Below the pieces are notes generated by a model that had not been told where the DNA came from, ran no database searches, and saw nothing but the letters and a program-made list of their open reading frames with translations. Position numbers and translations under genes: made by a program. A stretch of 64,000 nucleotides of DNA from Clostridium akagii DSM 12554 (GTDB taxonomy: Bacteria > Bacillota > Clostridia > Clostridiales > Clostridiaceae). Position 1 is the stretch's first letter. The number at the start of each line of letters is the position of its first letter. The stretch is from the NCBI RefSeq assembly GCF_000686725.1, contig NZ_JMLK01000008.1:62001-126000 (forward strand). Direction: 5' to 3'. Positions 15,721-24,538 of this stretch are shown here, piece by piece.

Positions 15721-16584
15721 TTATTCTTTAGCTATTATTGGTATCCAAACTTCACTTTTATAGTCTTCACTACTTGAATCCCCTGGATAATAAACCTCCA
15801 GTTCTGGTCCGTCTGCATGTTCATATTTAGTAGCTGGAAACCATTCTGCGAAGATTCTCTTCGTAGTATCTTGAATTGAGTTTGGAATTGGTCCAATACT
15901 TTCAAATATGGCAAAGGTATGACTTTTAATATTTACAACATCATAGTTTTCAAGGCTTCGCACGCTATCTCCTTCTATTGCTATAATGTAATCGAACTCA
16001 TTTGTTTCCATATCAAAATTATAGCAAATTCCCATAACTCCTAATTTCCCTTTATTTTTATCAAGTATAGAGTATTTCCCGTTTTCACAAAGTTCGTTCC
16101 AAAATTTAGGTATTATTTTGAAATTTTCACCATTCTTGTTAGTAACATGGGTTTTTATTCCTACAACCTTAAACTGATCCTTTTTTACAATCCTATAATT
16201 CATCTTTTCTTCTCCCCTAACAATTATTTGAAATGAGAGTGGCATAAAAGCTTTAAGATTTTCTTTAGTTTTTCTAGCCTCTGATGGAGACATATTATGA
16301 AGTTTTTTAAATGCTTTAGTAAATGCCTCAGGTGTTTCATAACCATATTCAAGTGCTATATCTATTATTTTACGTTTTGTTGAAACTACCTGTTTAACTG
16401 CAAGCGATAGTCTTCTTTGCCTAATATACTCTCCTAATGTTAACCCTGTTAGTATATTAAAAATCCTTAGAAAATGAAATTTAGAGAGATGCGCCTCTCT
16501 TGCAACATCCTCTGAAAATATATCCTTCTCTAGATTTTTTTCAATATACTCAAGAGCTTGGTTCATGTCCTTAATCCAATTCAT
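15721..16584 (-). CDS. AraC family regulator with GyrI-like effector domain
   Basis: A 287-residue activator. Residues 1-110 hold the two AraC helix-turn-helix motifs (FSEDVAREAHLSKFHFLRIF and IIDIALEYGYETPEAFTKAFKK). Residues ~125-287 form a GyrI-like (SOUL/BmrR-type) ligand pocket starting NYRIVKKDQFKVVGIK, with FAIFESIGPIPNS as a typical strand. This architecture is that of Rob/SoxS-like drug-responsive regulators. The downstream MATE pump on the same strand is a plausible target but is separated by a terminator. ATG follows AGAGGTGG. Confidence 0.88.
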   Translation of the reverse strand: MNWIKDMNQALEYIEKNLEKDIFSEDVAREAHLSKFHFLRIFNILTGLTLGEYIRQRRLSLAVKQVVSTKRKIIDIALEYGYETPEAFTKAFKKLHNMSPSEARKTKENLKAFMPLSFQIIVRGEEKMNYRIVKKDQFKVVGIKTHVTNKNGENFKIIPKFWNELCENGKYSILDKNKGKLGVMGICYNFDMETNEFDYIIAIEGDSVRSLENYDVVNIKSHTFAIFESIGPIPNSIQDTTKRIFAEWFPATKYEHADGPELEVYYPGDSSSEDYKSEVWIPIIAKE

Positions 16585-16673
16585 CTTTTATCCACCTCTT
16601 TCCATGTATTAATTATATTATTATAGAAAGAATAATTACTGTTTTGAATTGCTTATAATGGACAGACATATTT

Positions 16674-17483
16674 TTATTTTTTACCCATAACCTTAGCTTT
16701 TTCCGTGCAAGCCCTAACTGCCTCAATTATGCTTCCCCTAAATCCACTTTTTTCTAGTCCGTATACAGCTTCAATTGTGGTGCCTCCTGGGGAACATACT
16801 TCATCCTTAAGCTCTCCAGGATGTTTACCTGTTTCTAGAATCATTTTTGCGGAACCAAGGACTGCTTGAGCTGCCATTTTATATGCTTTATCTCTTGGGA
16901 GACCTTCAAGTACAGCTCCATCTGCTAGTGCCTCTATGAACATATATACAAAGGCTGGAGATGAGCCTGAAACTCCTGATACTACATCCATAAGTCTTTC
17001 CTCAATAACTTCTACCTTTCCAAAGGCTTTAAAAATTTGTTCAACTACTACCATATCTTCTTCTTTTATATATTTATTTCTACTTAATCCACTCATACCC
17101 TCTCCTACCATTGCAGGTGTATTAGGCATACTCCTTATGAGTTTTATTTCTTTGCCAAAATAGCCTTCTATGCTTTCAGAGCTCATTCCTGCAGCAATTG
17201 ATACAATAATTGTACCCTGCTTTACTGATGTTTTTATTTTATCTATTACATGCATATATTTATTTGGTTTAACTGAAAGTATCAATATATCCGCAAATTC
17301 AGCCACCCTTATATTATCATTAGTAGTTATTACATTGAATTTTTCCTTTATGTACTGTAATGATGGATTTGATGGATTGCTAACCATTATCTTCTGCGGA
17401 GCATATAGTTTTGATGTAACTATACCACCAATCATTGCCTTTGCCATATTCCCGCATCCTATAAAACCAATATTCTTTGTCAT
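16674..17483 (-). CDS. proC: pyrroline-5-carboxylate reductase
   Basis: A 269-residue enzyme for the last step of proline synthesis, reducing pyrroline-5-carboxylate with NAD(P)H. GFIGCGNMAKAM at residues 6-17 is the Rossmann loop; SMPNTPAMVGEGM, SGSSPAFVYMFIEALADGAV and SPGGTTIEAV are the ProC signature segments. Length matches the family. ATG follows GGAGGT. It diverges from proB across a 240-bp region with a 35-bp palindrome, so the whole pathway (proB, proA, proC) is gathered here. Confidence 0.95.
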   Translation of the reverse strand: MTKNIGFIGCGNMAKAMIGGIVTSKLYAPQKIMVSNPSNPSLQYIKEKFNVITTNDNIRVAEFADILILSVKPNKYMHVIDKIKTSVKQGTIIVSIAAGMSSESIEGYFGKEIKLIRSMPNTPAMVGEGMSGLSRNKYIKEEDMVVVEQIFKAFGKVEVIEERLMDVVSGVSGSSPAFVYMFIEALADGAVLEGLPRDKAYKMAAQAVLGSAKMILETGKHPGELKDEVCSPGGTTIEAVYGLEKSGFRGSIIEAVRACTEKAKVMGKK

Positions 17484-17546
17484 TTTATACCTCCAAATTC
17501 CTATTTAATACTGGACAACTATTAATTGTTCAATATCCTTAATTTA

Positions 17547-17597
17547 TTGAAAAGTTTCTTGTCACTATGATATAATTAATTTAATTATATCATAGTG
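17547..17597 (+). promoter_or_regulatory. proB promoter overlapping a 35-bp palindrome
   Basis: TTGAAA (17547-17552) and TATAAT (17571-17576) are 18 bp apart. The -10 box lies in a perfect inverted repeat, CACTATGATATAATT-aattt-AATTATATCATAGTG (17563-17597), which therefore also holds a mirror TATAAT facing proC. It could be a shared operator for both divergent transcripts. Confidence 0.6.
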
Positions 17598-17725
17598 ATT
17601 TTTAAATTTTACATGTAATTTAAAATTTAATTAGGACGTCTAAAATAGACTATCACACTGACTTGTTATTTTATTCCACATACTTAAGAAAGGATAAAAG
17701 CTCTTTTGCTTTTGAAGGTTTATAT

Positions 17726-18541
17726 ATGAAAACAAGAAAAACACATTTAGAAAATGCGAAAACAATAGTTGTAAAGGTTGGTACTTCAACCATAACCCAT
17801 GAAAGTGGTCTATTAAATTTTGATAGAATAGAGAAATTAGTAAGGCAATTATCTGACCTTCGTAACCAAGGGAAAAATGTAATTTTAGTAACCTCAGGTG
17901 CCATTGGTGTTGGTGCTAATAAGTTAGGTCTAAAATTAAAACCACAAACAATTCCAGAAAAACAAGCAGCTGCAGCCATAGGTCAAGGAATACTACTTCA
18001 TATTTATGAGAAATTTTTTTCAGAATATGGTGAAATTGTTGCTCAAATACTACTTACAAAAGATGATATAACAAATAAAGCCAGATATAACAATGCAACA
18101 AACGCTTTTAATGAACTCCTAAGACATGGCGTAATTCCCATAGTAAATGAAAATGATGCAGTTGCCGTGCATGAAATAAAAGTTGGAGATAATGATACAC
18201 TTTCTGCACTTGTAGCGACTATAGTAAATGCAGACCTCCTTATACTACTTTCTGATATCGACGGTTTATATGACTCAGATCCAAAAATAAATAACAATGC
18301 AAAACTACTCACCTACATACCCCATATTACAAAAGAAGTGGAGAGTTGTGCAGGAATAACCAAATCAAAGCTTGGCACTGGTGGCATGTCCACAAAACTA
18401 AAAGCAGCCAAGCTTGCTGTGGAAAATGGTGTATCCATGATTATAGCAAATGGATCAAATGATACTATTATAAAAGATATAATATCAAATAGAGAGATTG
18501 GTACCCTGTTTTTAGGGAAAAATAAGGGAGGTGAACTTTAG
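17726..18541 (+). CDS. proB: glutamate 5-kinase
   Basis: A 271-residue kinase that makes gamma-glutamyl phosphate, the first step of proline synthesis. [10 protein letters not shown] near the N-terminus is the phosphate-binding loop, [14 protein letters not shown] and [21 protein letters not shown] line the active site, and [19 protein letters not shown] is the amino acid kinase C-terminal motif. It lacks the C-terminal PUA domain of the Escherichia coli enzyme, as is usual for short clostridial forms. ATG at 17726 follows GAAGG; the longer frame to 17663 is rejected. Proline feedback inhibition is expected for the family. proA follows 29 bp downstream. Confidence 0.95.
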   Translation: MKTRKTHLENAKTIVVKVGTSTITHESGLLNFDRIEKLVRQLSDLRNQGKNVILVTSGAIGVGANKLGLKLKPQTIPEKQAAAAIGQGILLHIYEKFFSEYGEIVAQILLTKDDITNKARYNNATNAFNELLRHGVIPIVNENDAVAVHEIKVGDNDTLSALVATIVNADLLILLSDIDGLYDSDPKINNNAKLLTYIPHITKEVESCAGITKSKLGTGGMSTKLKAAKLAVENGVSMIIANGSNDTIIKDIISNREIGTLFLGKNKGGEL

Positions 18542-18564
18542 TCAGCTTCAAAATACTGACTAAA
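18537..18564 (+). promoter_or_regulatory. hairpin between the proA ribosome site and start codon
   Basis: TTTAGTCAG (18537-18545) and CTGACTAAA (18556-18564) form a 9-bp stem around the proB stop. The only good ribosome site for proA, GGGAGGTG at 18526-18533, is 37 bases from the proA ATG in linear sequence. Looping out the hairpin leaves about 11 bases, a workable spacing. Confidence 0.5.
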
Positions 18565-18570
18565 CTATAA

Positions 18571-19833
18571 ATGGATATTAACGAATATATTATAGCCAAA
18601 GCTAAAAATGCAAAACTAGCAGCTAGAACTCTTGCTACATGTAGCACAAGCATCAAAAATAAAGCACTTATAAATATGGCTGATGCTCTTACCTCTAATA
18701 TAAGCTCTATTTTAATGGCAAACAAAAAAGATATAGCTGCTACAGAAAAAGACGGTAAAAATAAAGCCTTTATAGATAGGTTATCCTTGAATTCCGGCAG
18801 AATAAACGCTATGGCAGATGGTCTTATTGCTGTATCGGCTCTTCCTGATCCAATAGGCGAGGGCACAAAAATGTGGAATACTGCTGATGAACTTACTATT
18901 GATAAAATAAAAGTTCCTCTAGGCACCATAGGCATAATTTATGAGGCAAGACCAAATGTAACTGTTGATGCGGCTGCTCTATGTATAAAAAGCGGTAACT
19001 CAGTTATTCTAAGAGGCGGAAGTGAAGCTATAAACTCCAATTTAGAAATATACAACACAATATATAAAGCTGCAATAGACTCTGGACTCCCAGAAGGCTG
19101 CATTGAATTTGTAGATAATACCAATAGGAAAATAGTTGATATTTTAATGAAGCTAAACCAATACGTGGATGTTTTAATTCCAAGAGGTGGCGCTAGTTTA
19201 ATTAAAAATGTGGTTAATAATTCTACAGTACCAGTAATTGAAACTGGTGTTGGTAACTGCCATGTTTATGTTGACAATGGTGCAGATACTGAAATGGCTG
19301 AAAATATAGTAATCAATGCTAAAACACAAAGACCAGCTGTGTGTAATGCCATGGAAACTCTTCTTGTTCACAAGGATATTGCTAAAAGTTTTCTTCCTCA
19401 TTTAGGTGAAACTCTAAAGAGTCTTGGAGTTGAAATAAGAGGTTGCAGTGAAACCCAAAAATTCATCCCAAATATTATTCCAGCGACTGAAGACGATTAT
19501 GAAACAGAGTTTTTGGATTTAATTATCGCTATAAGAATTGTTGATTCTATAGATGCTGCTATGGATCATATTTATAAATACGGCACAAAACATTCAGAAG
19601 CTATAATTACAAATAATTATTCTAATTCCAGGCGTTTCCTTAAAGAGGTTGATGCCGCTGCAGTTTACGTTAACGCTTCTACAAGATTTACCGATGGCAG
19701 TGAATTTGGCTTTGGCGCTGAGATAGGCATAAGCACTCAAAAACTTCATGCAAGAGGCCCAATGGGACTTAATGAACTTACAACTACAAAGTATATTGTG
19801 TATGGACAAGGACAAGTGAGAAAAGACAAGTAA
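18571..19833 (+). CDS. proA: gamma-glutamyl phosphate reductase
   Basis: A 420-residue NADPH-dependent reductase of the aldehyde dehydrogenase fold, making glutamate-5-semialdehyde. Cys258 (TQRPAVCNAMETL) is the catalytic residue. YEARPNVTVDAAALCIKSGN and LIPRGG are signature stretches, and FGFGAEIGISTQKLHARGPM is the usual C-terminal region. The start fits the family N-terminus (MDINEYI) but has no ribosome site close by; see the hairpin entry. The last residues (GQVRKDK) are encoded by GACAAGTGAGAAAAGACAAGTAA, again like the heptamer repeats. Confidence 0.95.
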   Translation: MDINEYIIAKAKNAKLAARTLATCSTSIKNKALINMADALTSNISSILMANKKDIAATEKDGKNKAFIDRLSLNSGRINAMADGLIAVSALPDPIGEGTKMWNTADELTIDKIKVPLGTIGIIYEARPNVTVDAAALCIKSGNSVILRGGSEAINSNLEIYNTIYKAAIDSGLPEGCIEFVDNTNRKIVDILMKLNQYVDVLIPRGGASLIKNVVNNSTVPVIETGVGNCHVYVDNGADTEMAENIVINAKTQRPAVCNAMETLLVHKDIAKSFLPHLGETLKSLGVEIRGCSETQKFIPNIIPATEDDYETEFLDLIIAIRIVDSIDAAMDHIYKYGTKHSEAIITNNYSNSRRFLKEVDAAAVYVNASTRFTDGSEFGFGAEIGISTQKLHARGPMGLNELTTTKYIVYGQGQVRKDK

Positions 19834-19870
19834 CAGTTAATAAAGATTTTTCTGCTAGCGCTTAAAAATC

Positions 19871-19930
19871 AATTAGAGTAGAAGAGAAGTGGATTTGTTG
19901 ACACAAATCTGCTTTTCTTCTACTCTAATT
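19871..19930. terminator. 60-nt long hairpin after proA
   Basis: AATTAGAGTAGAAGA ... TCTTCTACTCTAATT with an inner GATTTGT/ACAAATC stem and a 4-base loop. The stem is nearly continuous for 28 bp. There is no T tract, so it may work as a processing or stability hairpin as well as a terminator. Confidence 0.55.
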
Positions 19931-19990
19931 ACATGTTTCAAAATGTGCTCACTATGTATTTATTAAAAAATAAGTTAAAAAAGAGGTATT

Positions 19991-20653
19991 ATGAATAAAA
20001 TATTTGGCGTTATAATAAAAATGGCACTTGGTTTTTTTTTATGTGCATCCGGAACTGTATTGGCTCTTAATTCACATTTAGGATTAAGTCCATGGGATGT
20101 ATTTCATCAAGGTTTAACAAATGTAACTGGTATAACTATTGGGCAAGCTAGCATTATTGTTGGAATTGTTGTAGTTATAATTACTAGTATAATCGGACTT
20201 AAAGTAGGACTTGGAACTATAGCTAATATGATAGTAATTGGGTGTTTCATAGATCTTATAATATACTCTAAAATTATTCCCGTTTCTAGTAATTTATTTA
20301 CAGGTATATTAATGATGATTGGTAGTCTACTTGTCACCGCTATAGGTAGTTATTTATATATAGGATGTGAAATGGGATGTGGTCCTAGAGATGGACTTAT
20401 GATTGCATTAATGAAGATTACAGGTAAACCAGTAAGTATTATAAGATTTTGTATAGAAATGAGTGCATTAATTATCGGATGGATGTTAGGTGGTTTTGTT
20501 GGAATTGGAACATTAGTTACTGCATTTGGAATAGGCTATTGTGTTCAAATAGTTTATAAAATATTTGATTTTGATGTAAATTCACTAAAACATAGAAATT
20601 TAAAACAAGGATTTATATTTATAGGCCAGTGTATAACCAATAAAACATTTTAA
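19991..20653 (+). CDS. YczE/YitT-type membrane protein
   Basis: A 220-residue membrane protein with five to six helices. GLSPWDVFHQGL near residue 31 and CEMGCGPRDGLMIALMK near residue 128 are the two conserved loops of the YczE/YyaS group (COG2364). In Bacillus YczE affects secondary metabolite production by an unknown route, so no transport substrate can be given. ATG follows AAGAGG. An acetyltransferase gene follows 17 bp downstream and is likely co-transcribed. Confidence 0.83.
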   Translation: MNKIFGVIIKMALGFFLCASGTVLALNSHLGLSPWDVFHQGLTNVTGITIGQASIIVGIVVVIITSIIGLKVGLGTIANMIVIGCFIDLIIYSKIIPVSSNLFTGILMMIGSLLVTAIGSYLYIGCEMGCGPRDGLMIALMKITGKPVSIIRFCIEMSALIIGWMLGGFVGIGTLVTAFGIGYCVQIVYKIFDFDVNSLKHRNLKQGFIFIGQCITNKTF

Positions 20654-20670
20654 TACAAAGGGGGCCCCAA

Positions 20671-21174
20671 ATGGAATTTAGAAAATCAGTTAAAGCAGAT
20701 GTTAATAATATAATGAACATTATTAAACAGGCACAAATTTACTTTAAAAATCAGGGAATTAACCAATGGCAAGATAATTATCCACGCTTAGAAACAATAA
20801 TCAATGATATTACTTGTAATAATAGCTATGTATTGTTACAAGATAATAATATCATTGCAACTGCAGCAGTTTCTTTTGATAGAGAAAAAACATATGACTC
20901 TATTTATGATGGTGAATGGATTACTAATAACCAATATGTGGTTATTCACAGAATAGCTGTTGACAATACTTATAAGGGCCTTGGATTATCATCGGAGATT
21001 ATAAAAAATGTAGAGCAGCTTTGTTTAAATAATGATGTGCATAGTATCAAAATAGATACCCATAAAGAAAACATATCGATGCAAAAGCTACTCAAAAAAA
21101 ACAATTTTAAGTTTTGTGGAACAATTTATTTAGAAGATAAAAGTAAAAGAATAGCCTTTGAAAAGACACTATAA
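20671..21174 (+). CDS. GNAT family N-acetyltransferase
   Basis: A 167-residue acetyltransferase. The N-terminal region (IIKQAQIYFKNQGINQWQ) is typical of COG0454-like members, VIHRIAVDNTYKGLGLSSEII contains the acetyl-CoA loop (YKGLGLS), and the C-terminus NISMQKLLKKNNFKFCGTI completes the fold. The acceptor is unknown. A strong AAAGGGGG ribosome site precedes the ATG. Second gene of the unit with the YczE-type protein; a hairpin at 21203-21243 ends it. Confidence 0.87.
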   Translation: MEFRKSVKADVNNIMNIIKQAQIYFKNQGINQWQDNYPRLETIINDITCNNSYVLLQDNNIIATAAVSFDREKTYDSIYDGEWITNNQYVVIHRIAVDNTYKGLGLSSEIIKNVEQLCLNNDVHSIKIDTHKENISMQKLLKKNNFKFCGTIYLEDKSKRIAFEKTL

Positions 21175-21598
21175 AAAAATCTATTAAACCATTTATTTTT
21201 GAGAATTTTCATACTGACTTTATTAAAGTGAATATGAAAATTCATATTTTGAAACTTATCCATGATTTTTAGTATGTATGCATAATCATGGTGGATCATA
21301 CAATGTTTTCAATTATTTGCTTCGTCTTTTGAGAAAGTTGCGAATTAAATCAACCCTACAAATTATTATTTAATTTTATTATTGGATTCCAGAATCATCT
21401 TTATAATAATATTTTGCAATTCTGTAGTAGTCGAATTGTTTCCTACGATAACTGTCCTCTCATTCATATACAACACTTCCTTATATGTATGCATTAATAA
21501 ATACAATATATGCTACCTCAAGCAGTTTATAAAGAGTTAGTTTTAGCATAATCCAATAAAAATGACTTAGTTTGGTTAATACTCTATTAAGTTAAATA
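21175..21598. other. intergenic region with terminator and a doubtful 33-codon frame
   Basis: Apart from the hairpin at 21203-21243, the minus strand has a 33-residue frame (21366-21467) that starts at an ATG after AAGGAAG. It has no recognisable motif and could be a gene fragment. Nothing else is seen. Confidence 0.35.
21203..21243 (+). terminator. intrinsic terminator candidate
   Basis: GAATTTTCATA and TATGAAAATTC arms with a 19-base loop, followed by ATATTTTG. Ends the YczE/GNAT unit. Confidence 0.5.
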
Positions 21599-22183
21599 CT
21601 AGTGATAAGTTATACCTTTTAATAATATCTCCCAAAGCACATTGAACTCTTTATCAATATTAGGATTCTGCCATTCATTAACATGTGCAGGGTGATAAAA
21701 TCGAGTGAATGCGTTTAATATAGCCAAAGCTGTCTGTTCAGGGTTATCTTTTACAAAGACTCCTTCGTCAACACCTTGTTTAATAATCTTAATAACATCT
21801 TCAATAAGATGGGTAATATGTTGATGTAATACTTCTCCGGATTGTGCCACAAGAGTAGTGTAAATCGCATATAACTCAGGCTCATTAATTGCACTTTCTC
21901 GCTTACCTTTAAATAAGGTCTCAAGCCAACGATAAAGCTTAATATCTGGAGAAAGGGGCTCATTAAGAATATCGGTTAGTGGTGCTGATGCTCGCTGTAA
22001 CCAACGCTCTACAACAGCATCCCATAGCTTAGCTTTGCTATCATAATGTCGATAGATGACAGGGTGACTGACATTGAGTGCACGTGCTATATCCAGTACA
22101 TTAGCTTTTGTAGGGCCAAATCGCAGAAGAACTTCTTCTGCTGAATTTAAAATCATTTCTTTAGTTAAATGCAACTTTGCCAT
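21599..22183 (-). CDS. TetR/AcrR family transcriptional regulator
   Basis: A 194-residue repressor: HTH at residues ~27-47 (LDIARALNVSHPVIYRHY, then DSKAKLWDAVVERWL), ligand domain behind it. It is clearly paralogous to the TetR protein at 23673-24260. The two share the RFGPxKAN segment, the helix pair with KAxLWxAV and W at the same place, and DIKLxxxLE. Both flank the EFR1 gene. ATG follows GATGGTGAG. It is divergent from the EFR1 region, so control of that gene is plausible. Confidence 0.87.
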   Translation of the reverse strand: MAKLHLTKEMILNSAEEVLLRFGPTKANVLDIARALNVSHPVIYRHYDSKAKLWDAVVERWLQRASAPLTDILNEPLSPDIKLYRWLETLFKGKRESAINEPELYAIYTTLVAQSGEVLHQHITHLIEDVIKIIKQGVDEGVFVKDNPEQTALAILNAFTRFYHPAHVNEWQNPNIDKEFNVLWEILLKGITYH

Positions 22184-22575
22184 GATAGCTCACCATCCAT
22201 ATAAAAATTGTTCTAATATAATGATTATATCATATTTCTAATACACGAAATATATTTATTACAAATTACATATTACAGATATTGAATCTTGTACGTTATA
22301 GTGATATAATAAATTTAAGCTAAATATAAAGACGAGGTGGAATTGTTTTTATGAAGGCAAATTCTTTAAATGGTTTAATATAGATTAACAACAAATTAAT
22401 TAGTTCCTACCAGAAAAATACACTGGAAAAAGTTATGCCACTGAGAAAATAAAAAAATTAAATTTATTGATAAAAAGAGGTATAAGCCCATATCCATATT
22501 CTTGTCATTATTGCTAATGATACCGCTGGTACAAATCGGGATTTGAAAAATAATAAATACTTAGGAGGATGTAAA
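22184..22575. other. region before the EFR1 gene with a short coding-like remnant
   Basis: At 22404-22517 (+) a 37-codon stretch bounded by stops reads like protein (PEKYTGKSYATEKIKKLN ... SPYPYSCHYC) but has no start. A 10-codon frame after a good ribosome site at about 22351 precedes it. These may be pieces of one decayed gene; the family is not recognised. Confidence 0.35.
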
Positions 22576-23340
22576 ATGTCAAAGAATATCATATTCTATT
22601 TTTCAGGTACAGGTAACAGTCTAAAAGTGGCAAAAGATATCGCAAGTGCTATTCAAGACTGTGAGCTAATTTCAATGGGGAAGTCGCACAAGTTAAGAGG
22701 TACATACGAACGAATTGGCTTTGTGTATCCTATTTACGTTGGTGGTATGCCGGTTGCAGTTGAGAGATTTGTAAAATCACTTGACCTTTTAGTAAATACA
22801 AACAGCTTTATTTTTGCTGTTTGTACAAGCGGAAGCGGGAGTGCCGGCGGTTTAACGAATATCAGCAAAATTATTGGTGGCAAGGGTGGCAAACTGAGCT
22901 ACGGTGAAAGCATTAGGTGCTTTTCTAATTATGTCGGTTTGTACGCCATGGGAAGCGATGCCGATAATAAAGCAAAGGCACAAAGCCAGGCCACAAAGCA
23001 GGTTATTAAGGACATTCAAAGTCTCGCTGTAAAGCCACCTGCTAAAGACAGCCCAATGGCACTAATTCATGGACCTTTTATAAAGTCGTTTGCAAACAAG
23101 GACAAAGGGTTCAATGTAAGTGAAGCTTGCAACGGATGCACAACCTGCAGCAAGGTGTGTCCTGTGGAAAATATAAAAATGCAAGACGGCAAGCCGATAT
23201 TTTTGCATCACTGCGAGCAGTGTATGGCTTGTGTTCAGTGGTGTCCTAAACAAGCTATCAACCTTAAGAATAAAACACAAGACCGTGGCCGTTATCATCA
23301 TCCAGAAATAACACTTGCGGAGATGATTAACCGAAAATAG
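22576..23340 (+). CDS. EFR1 family flavodoxin/ferredoxin protein
   Basis: A 254-residue redox protein fusing an N-terminal flavodoxin-like domain with two [4Fe-4S] motifs. FYFSGTGNSLKVAKDIA (residues ~8-24) binds FMN phosphate, and GFVYPIYVGGMPV and CTSGSGSAG are further FMN loops. Near residues 178-222 CNGCTTCSKVCPVE and CEQCMACVQWCPK each supply four Cys for a [4Fe-4S] cluster. It should move electrons between a flavin and low-potential carriers in the cytoplasm. ATG follows TTAGGAGG; an upstream ATG at 22543 lacks a site. Flanked by two paralogous TetR genes. Terminator at 23484-23521. Confidence 0.9.
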   Translation: MSKNIIFYFSGTGNSLKVAKDIASAIQDCELISMGKSHKLRGTYERIGFVYPIYVGGMPVAVERFVKSLDLLVNTNSFIFAVCTSGSGSAGGLTNISKIIGGKGGKLSYGESIRCFSNYVGLYAMGSDADNKAKAQSQATKQVIKDIQSLAVKPPAKDSPMALIHGPFIKSFANKDKGFNVSEACNGCTTCSKVCPVENIKMQDGKPIFLHHCEQCMACVQWCPKQAINLKNKTQDRGRYHHPEITLAEMINRK

Positions 23341-23483
23341 AAATGAGATTACTGACAGTAAATCAAAGCTGGTGCAGATGCAAAACAGCTTATTGATATA
23401 AGATAAACTCAGGGTTATGAACCTTTTATTTCAATGATAAAGAAAATTTTTCTTTAAAACAATTTAAATTGAGCAATTTTTGT

Positions 23484-23521
23484 AGCTATCATCGTTTAAG
23501 TATATGCTTAAGGTGATAGCT
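23484..23521 (+). terminator. intrinsic terminator of the EFR1 gene
   Basis: AGCTATCA and TGATAGCT outer arms with an inner TAAG/CTTA stem, followed by TTTATC. Confidence 0.65.
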
Positions 23522-23530
23522 TTTATCGAT

Positions 23531-23680
23531 TCAATATTTGAATCTGAACATATTTAGTGCGCCTTTTCTAAAAGATGCAAATAAGTATATTTTGCGTGCA
23601 ATTGTAAGGTATTCATCATCATGGATATGAAGCAAAAGATTAAAAGGGTTCCATTTATCATATGTAAAGCATTCACTCAT
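23531..23680 (-). CDS. small protein translationally coupled to the TetR gene
   Basis: A 49-residue frame whose ATG overlaps the stop of the TetR gene (ATGAGTGA). It has a plausible composition (KWNPFNLLLHIHDDEYLTIA, then RKIYLFASFRK) with GC-richer codons like the TetR gene. No family is recognised. It may be a genuine small protein, or the start of a gene cut off by a deletion. The stop is inside a region that also carries the EFR1 terminator on the other strand. Confidence 0.35.
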   Translation of the reverse strand: MSECFTYDKWNPFNLLLHIHDDEYLTIARKIYLFASFRKGALNMFRFKY

Positions 23681-24260
23681 TAGGATTTTTAAGTCCTCTT
23701 ATCAGAAGATTTACAACAGATTCTATGTTCTGTTTTCGGTCAGGATTTTCGAATGAGTTTGGGTGCATAAAAACACTAGTTGCAAGATATATAGATCTTG
23801 CCGCTTGATGCGGAAATTCTGTGAAAAATATACCTTCTGTAATTCCTTGTACTATAACTTTCTCAATACTATTAATTACATCCGCTATACCTTTTTCTAG
23901 TACTTCCATTGAACTTTGGACGAGTTTTATATAATTTGCAAACATTTCTGGATCATCAGTGGCGCTACGACGTTTAGCTTCCGCAAAGTCTTCGAGCAAA
24001 TGACAAAGTTTAATATCAGCAGGACTATCTTCTTTTAAAATGTCATTTGATGGAGCATTCAAATGTGTAAGCCAGCGCTGGGTAACAGCATTCCATAGGG
24101 CTGCTTTTCCATTATAATATCTATAAATAGCAGTGTGGCTTACTTTTAATGATTTTGCAACGTCGGAGATATTCGCTTTGTCTGGTCCGAAACGGCGAAT
24201 GACTTCTTCTGTTGCATTGAGGACTATTTCTTTATCTAACGAGATCTTATCCAAATTCAT
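23673..24260 (-). CDS. TetR/AcrR family transcriptional regulator
   Basis: A 195-residue TetR repressor paralogous to the one at 21599-22183: HTH ISDVAKSLKVSHTAIYRYY at residues ~29-47, then NGKAALWNAVTQRWL. The C-terminal domain differs more strongly (EGIFFTEFPHQAARSIYLATSVF), so the two probably sense different ligands or have diverged after duplication. ATG at 24258-24260; two GTG codons just before it are alternatives. The gene points away from ilvA and toward the EFR1 gene. Confidence 0.85.
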   Translation of the reverse strand: MNLDKISLDKEIVLNATEEVIRRFGPDKANISDVAKSLKVSHTAIYRYYNGKAALWNAVTQRWLTHLNAPSNDILKEDSPADIKLCHLLEDFAEAKRRSATDDPEMFANYIKLVQSSMEVLEKGIADVINSIEKVIVQGITEGIFFTEFPHQAARSIYLATSVFMHPNSFENPDRKQNIESVVNLLIRGLKNPNE

Positions 24261-24419
24261 CACCACTTTCTTATTTTATGTTTCAAGTTGCATCAATTGT
24301 AACTGAATTAAAAGTAAATATATGCAAAAACTTCTACTTAATTAATGCTATAATTATATCATTTATTTCAATATAATGTATATAATTAAATAAGTATCAA
24401 TATCTTATACATAATAAAA

Positions 24420-24459
24420 AAATCAGCATAGGAATAATCTAAATCCCCATACTGATTTA
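24420..24459 (-). terminator. intrinsic terminator of ilvA
   Basis: AAATCAG...CTGATTT arms with an inner GG/CC pairing, followed on the minus strand by TTTTTTTATT. Between it and the ilvA stop lie degenerate CTGGTATCT repeats (about 24470-24538). Confidence 0.75.
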
Positions 24460-24538
24460 ATTAGTTATCTGGTATCTTATAAACTGGTATTTGGTATCTG
24501 ACCTCTGTAAACTGGCATCTGGTATCTGTCAACTGCTT

